Positions 16,060 through 16,486 of a stretch of 16,486 bases of DNA are shown in pieces. The position numbers and the translations under genes were made by a program. The notes beneath the pieces are model-generated. The model ran no database searches. It was not told the DNA's origin and saw only the letters and a program-made list of their open reading frames with translations. Source of the DNA: Nostoc cf. edaphicum LEGE 07299 (lineage in GTDB: Bacteria > Cyanobacteriota > Cyanobacteriia > Cyanobacteriales > Nostocaceae). Position 1 is the stretch's first letter. Each line of letters starts with the position of its first letter. The stretch spans positions 1-16,486 of the forward strand of contig NZ_JADEXF010000004.1 in assembly GCF_015207245.1 (NCBI RefSeq), in the 5' to 3' direction.

Positions 16060-16486
16060 ATGGATAACCATCAAGTTCAGCTAACAAAAGCAAATATTCT
16101 TGTTGTTGATGATACACCTGATAATCTGCGGCTTTTATCCGCTATGCTAACTCAGGTTGGGTATGAAATTCGGAGAGTTATTAACGGGCAAACAGCTTTG
16201 AAAACAGCACAAGCTGCACCGCCTGATTTAATATTGCTTGATATTATGATGCCAGAAATGAATGGCTATGAAGTCTGTCAACATTTGAAAGCCTTAGAGA
16301 AAACCCGCGACATTCCGGTGATTTTTATTAGCGCCTTGGATGAAGTTTTTGACAAAGTTAAAGCTTTTGCAGTTGGAGGGGTAGATTATATTACCAAACC
16401 TTTTAGTGAAGAAGAGGTTTTTGCCCGTGTAGAAAATAACTTGACTATCCGAAGGTTGCAAAAACAACTGACCCAACAAAATATAC
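16060..16486 (+). CDS. Response-regulator receiver domain protein, partial (N-terminus)
   Basis: The frame opens with ATG at 16060 and runs off the window after 142 codons. It encodes a complete receiver domain: ILVVDDTPDNLRLLSAML with Asp17/Asp18, phospho-acceptor Asp61 in LILLDIMMPEMNGYE, Ser91 in the IFISALDE switch position, and Lys113 in YITKPF. The final ENNLTIRRLQKQLTQQN is the start of a coiled linker. In cyanobacteria this exact layout usually begins a longer protein with further PAS/GAF and histidine kinase domains, or a diguanylate cyclase, so the full product is probably a hybrid kinase-type signalling protein (inference). No strong ribosome site is visible. It follows the membrane hybrid kinase by 337 bases on the same strand and could belong to the same pathway. 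Confidence 0.85.
   Translation, partial: MDNHQVQLTKANILVVDDTPDNLRLLSAMLTQVGYEIRRVINGQTALKTAQAAPPDLILLDIMMPEMNGYEVCQHLKALEKTRDIPVIFISALDEVFDKVKAFAVGGVDYITKPFSEEEVFARVENNLTIRRLQKQLTQQNI

Overview
The window looks like a chromosomal or large-plasmid segment of a filamentous, Nostoc-like cyanobacterium. The highly iterated palindrome GCGATCGC (HIP1) occurs at 1114, 2076, 2183, 5957, 6124, 6217, 10121 and 11648. There are short tandem heptamer-type repeats of the kind common between Nostoc genes, a folate/biopterin-type transporter, large RTX proteins, and remains of the Ser/Thr-kinase/histidine-kinase fusion family typical of these organisms. The genus is an inference.

Layout. 81-1496 (minus) encodes a folate/biopterin-family membrane transporter. 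1800-2368 (plus) is a heavily decayed Ser/Thr kinase-GAF-histidine kinase gene with a premature stop, a large internal deletion and several small indels. A perfect 17-bp hairpin (2407-2446) separates it from 2520-5057 (minus), an 845-residue RTX (Ca2+-binding nonapeptide repeat) protein with a C-terminal PPC-like domain. The next 2 kb (5058-7104) has no intact gene. It holds a 374-bp MITE-like element (5138-5511) with terminal inverted repeats and perfect 10-bp flanking direct repeats, and two decayed minus-strand gene fragments. 7105-9912 (plus) encodes a second, divergently oriented RTX protein of 935 residues with an unusual super-repeat structure.

The right third is a signalling/uptake block on the plus strand. 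Two tandem paralogous lipoprotein solute-binding proteins (10205-11689 and 11702-13147) are followed by a membrane-bound hybrid sensor histidine kinase with an extracytoplasmic Cache-like sensor and a receiver domain (13242-15722). After a repeat-filled gap comes the start of another protein with an N-terminal receiver domain (16060 to the window edge). No ABC permease or ATPase gene is present. The binding proteins may therefore feed a transporter encoded elsewhere, or act as periplasmic ligand carriers for the adjacent kinase. The second idea is an inference from gene order.

The most notable items are the nested symmetric mobile-element candidate at 5138-5511, the decay pattern of the kinase pseudogene (two separate 5-bp tandem duplications), the binding-protein-pair/hybrid-kinase arrangement, and the ~80-residue super-repeats in the second RTX protein.
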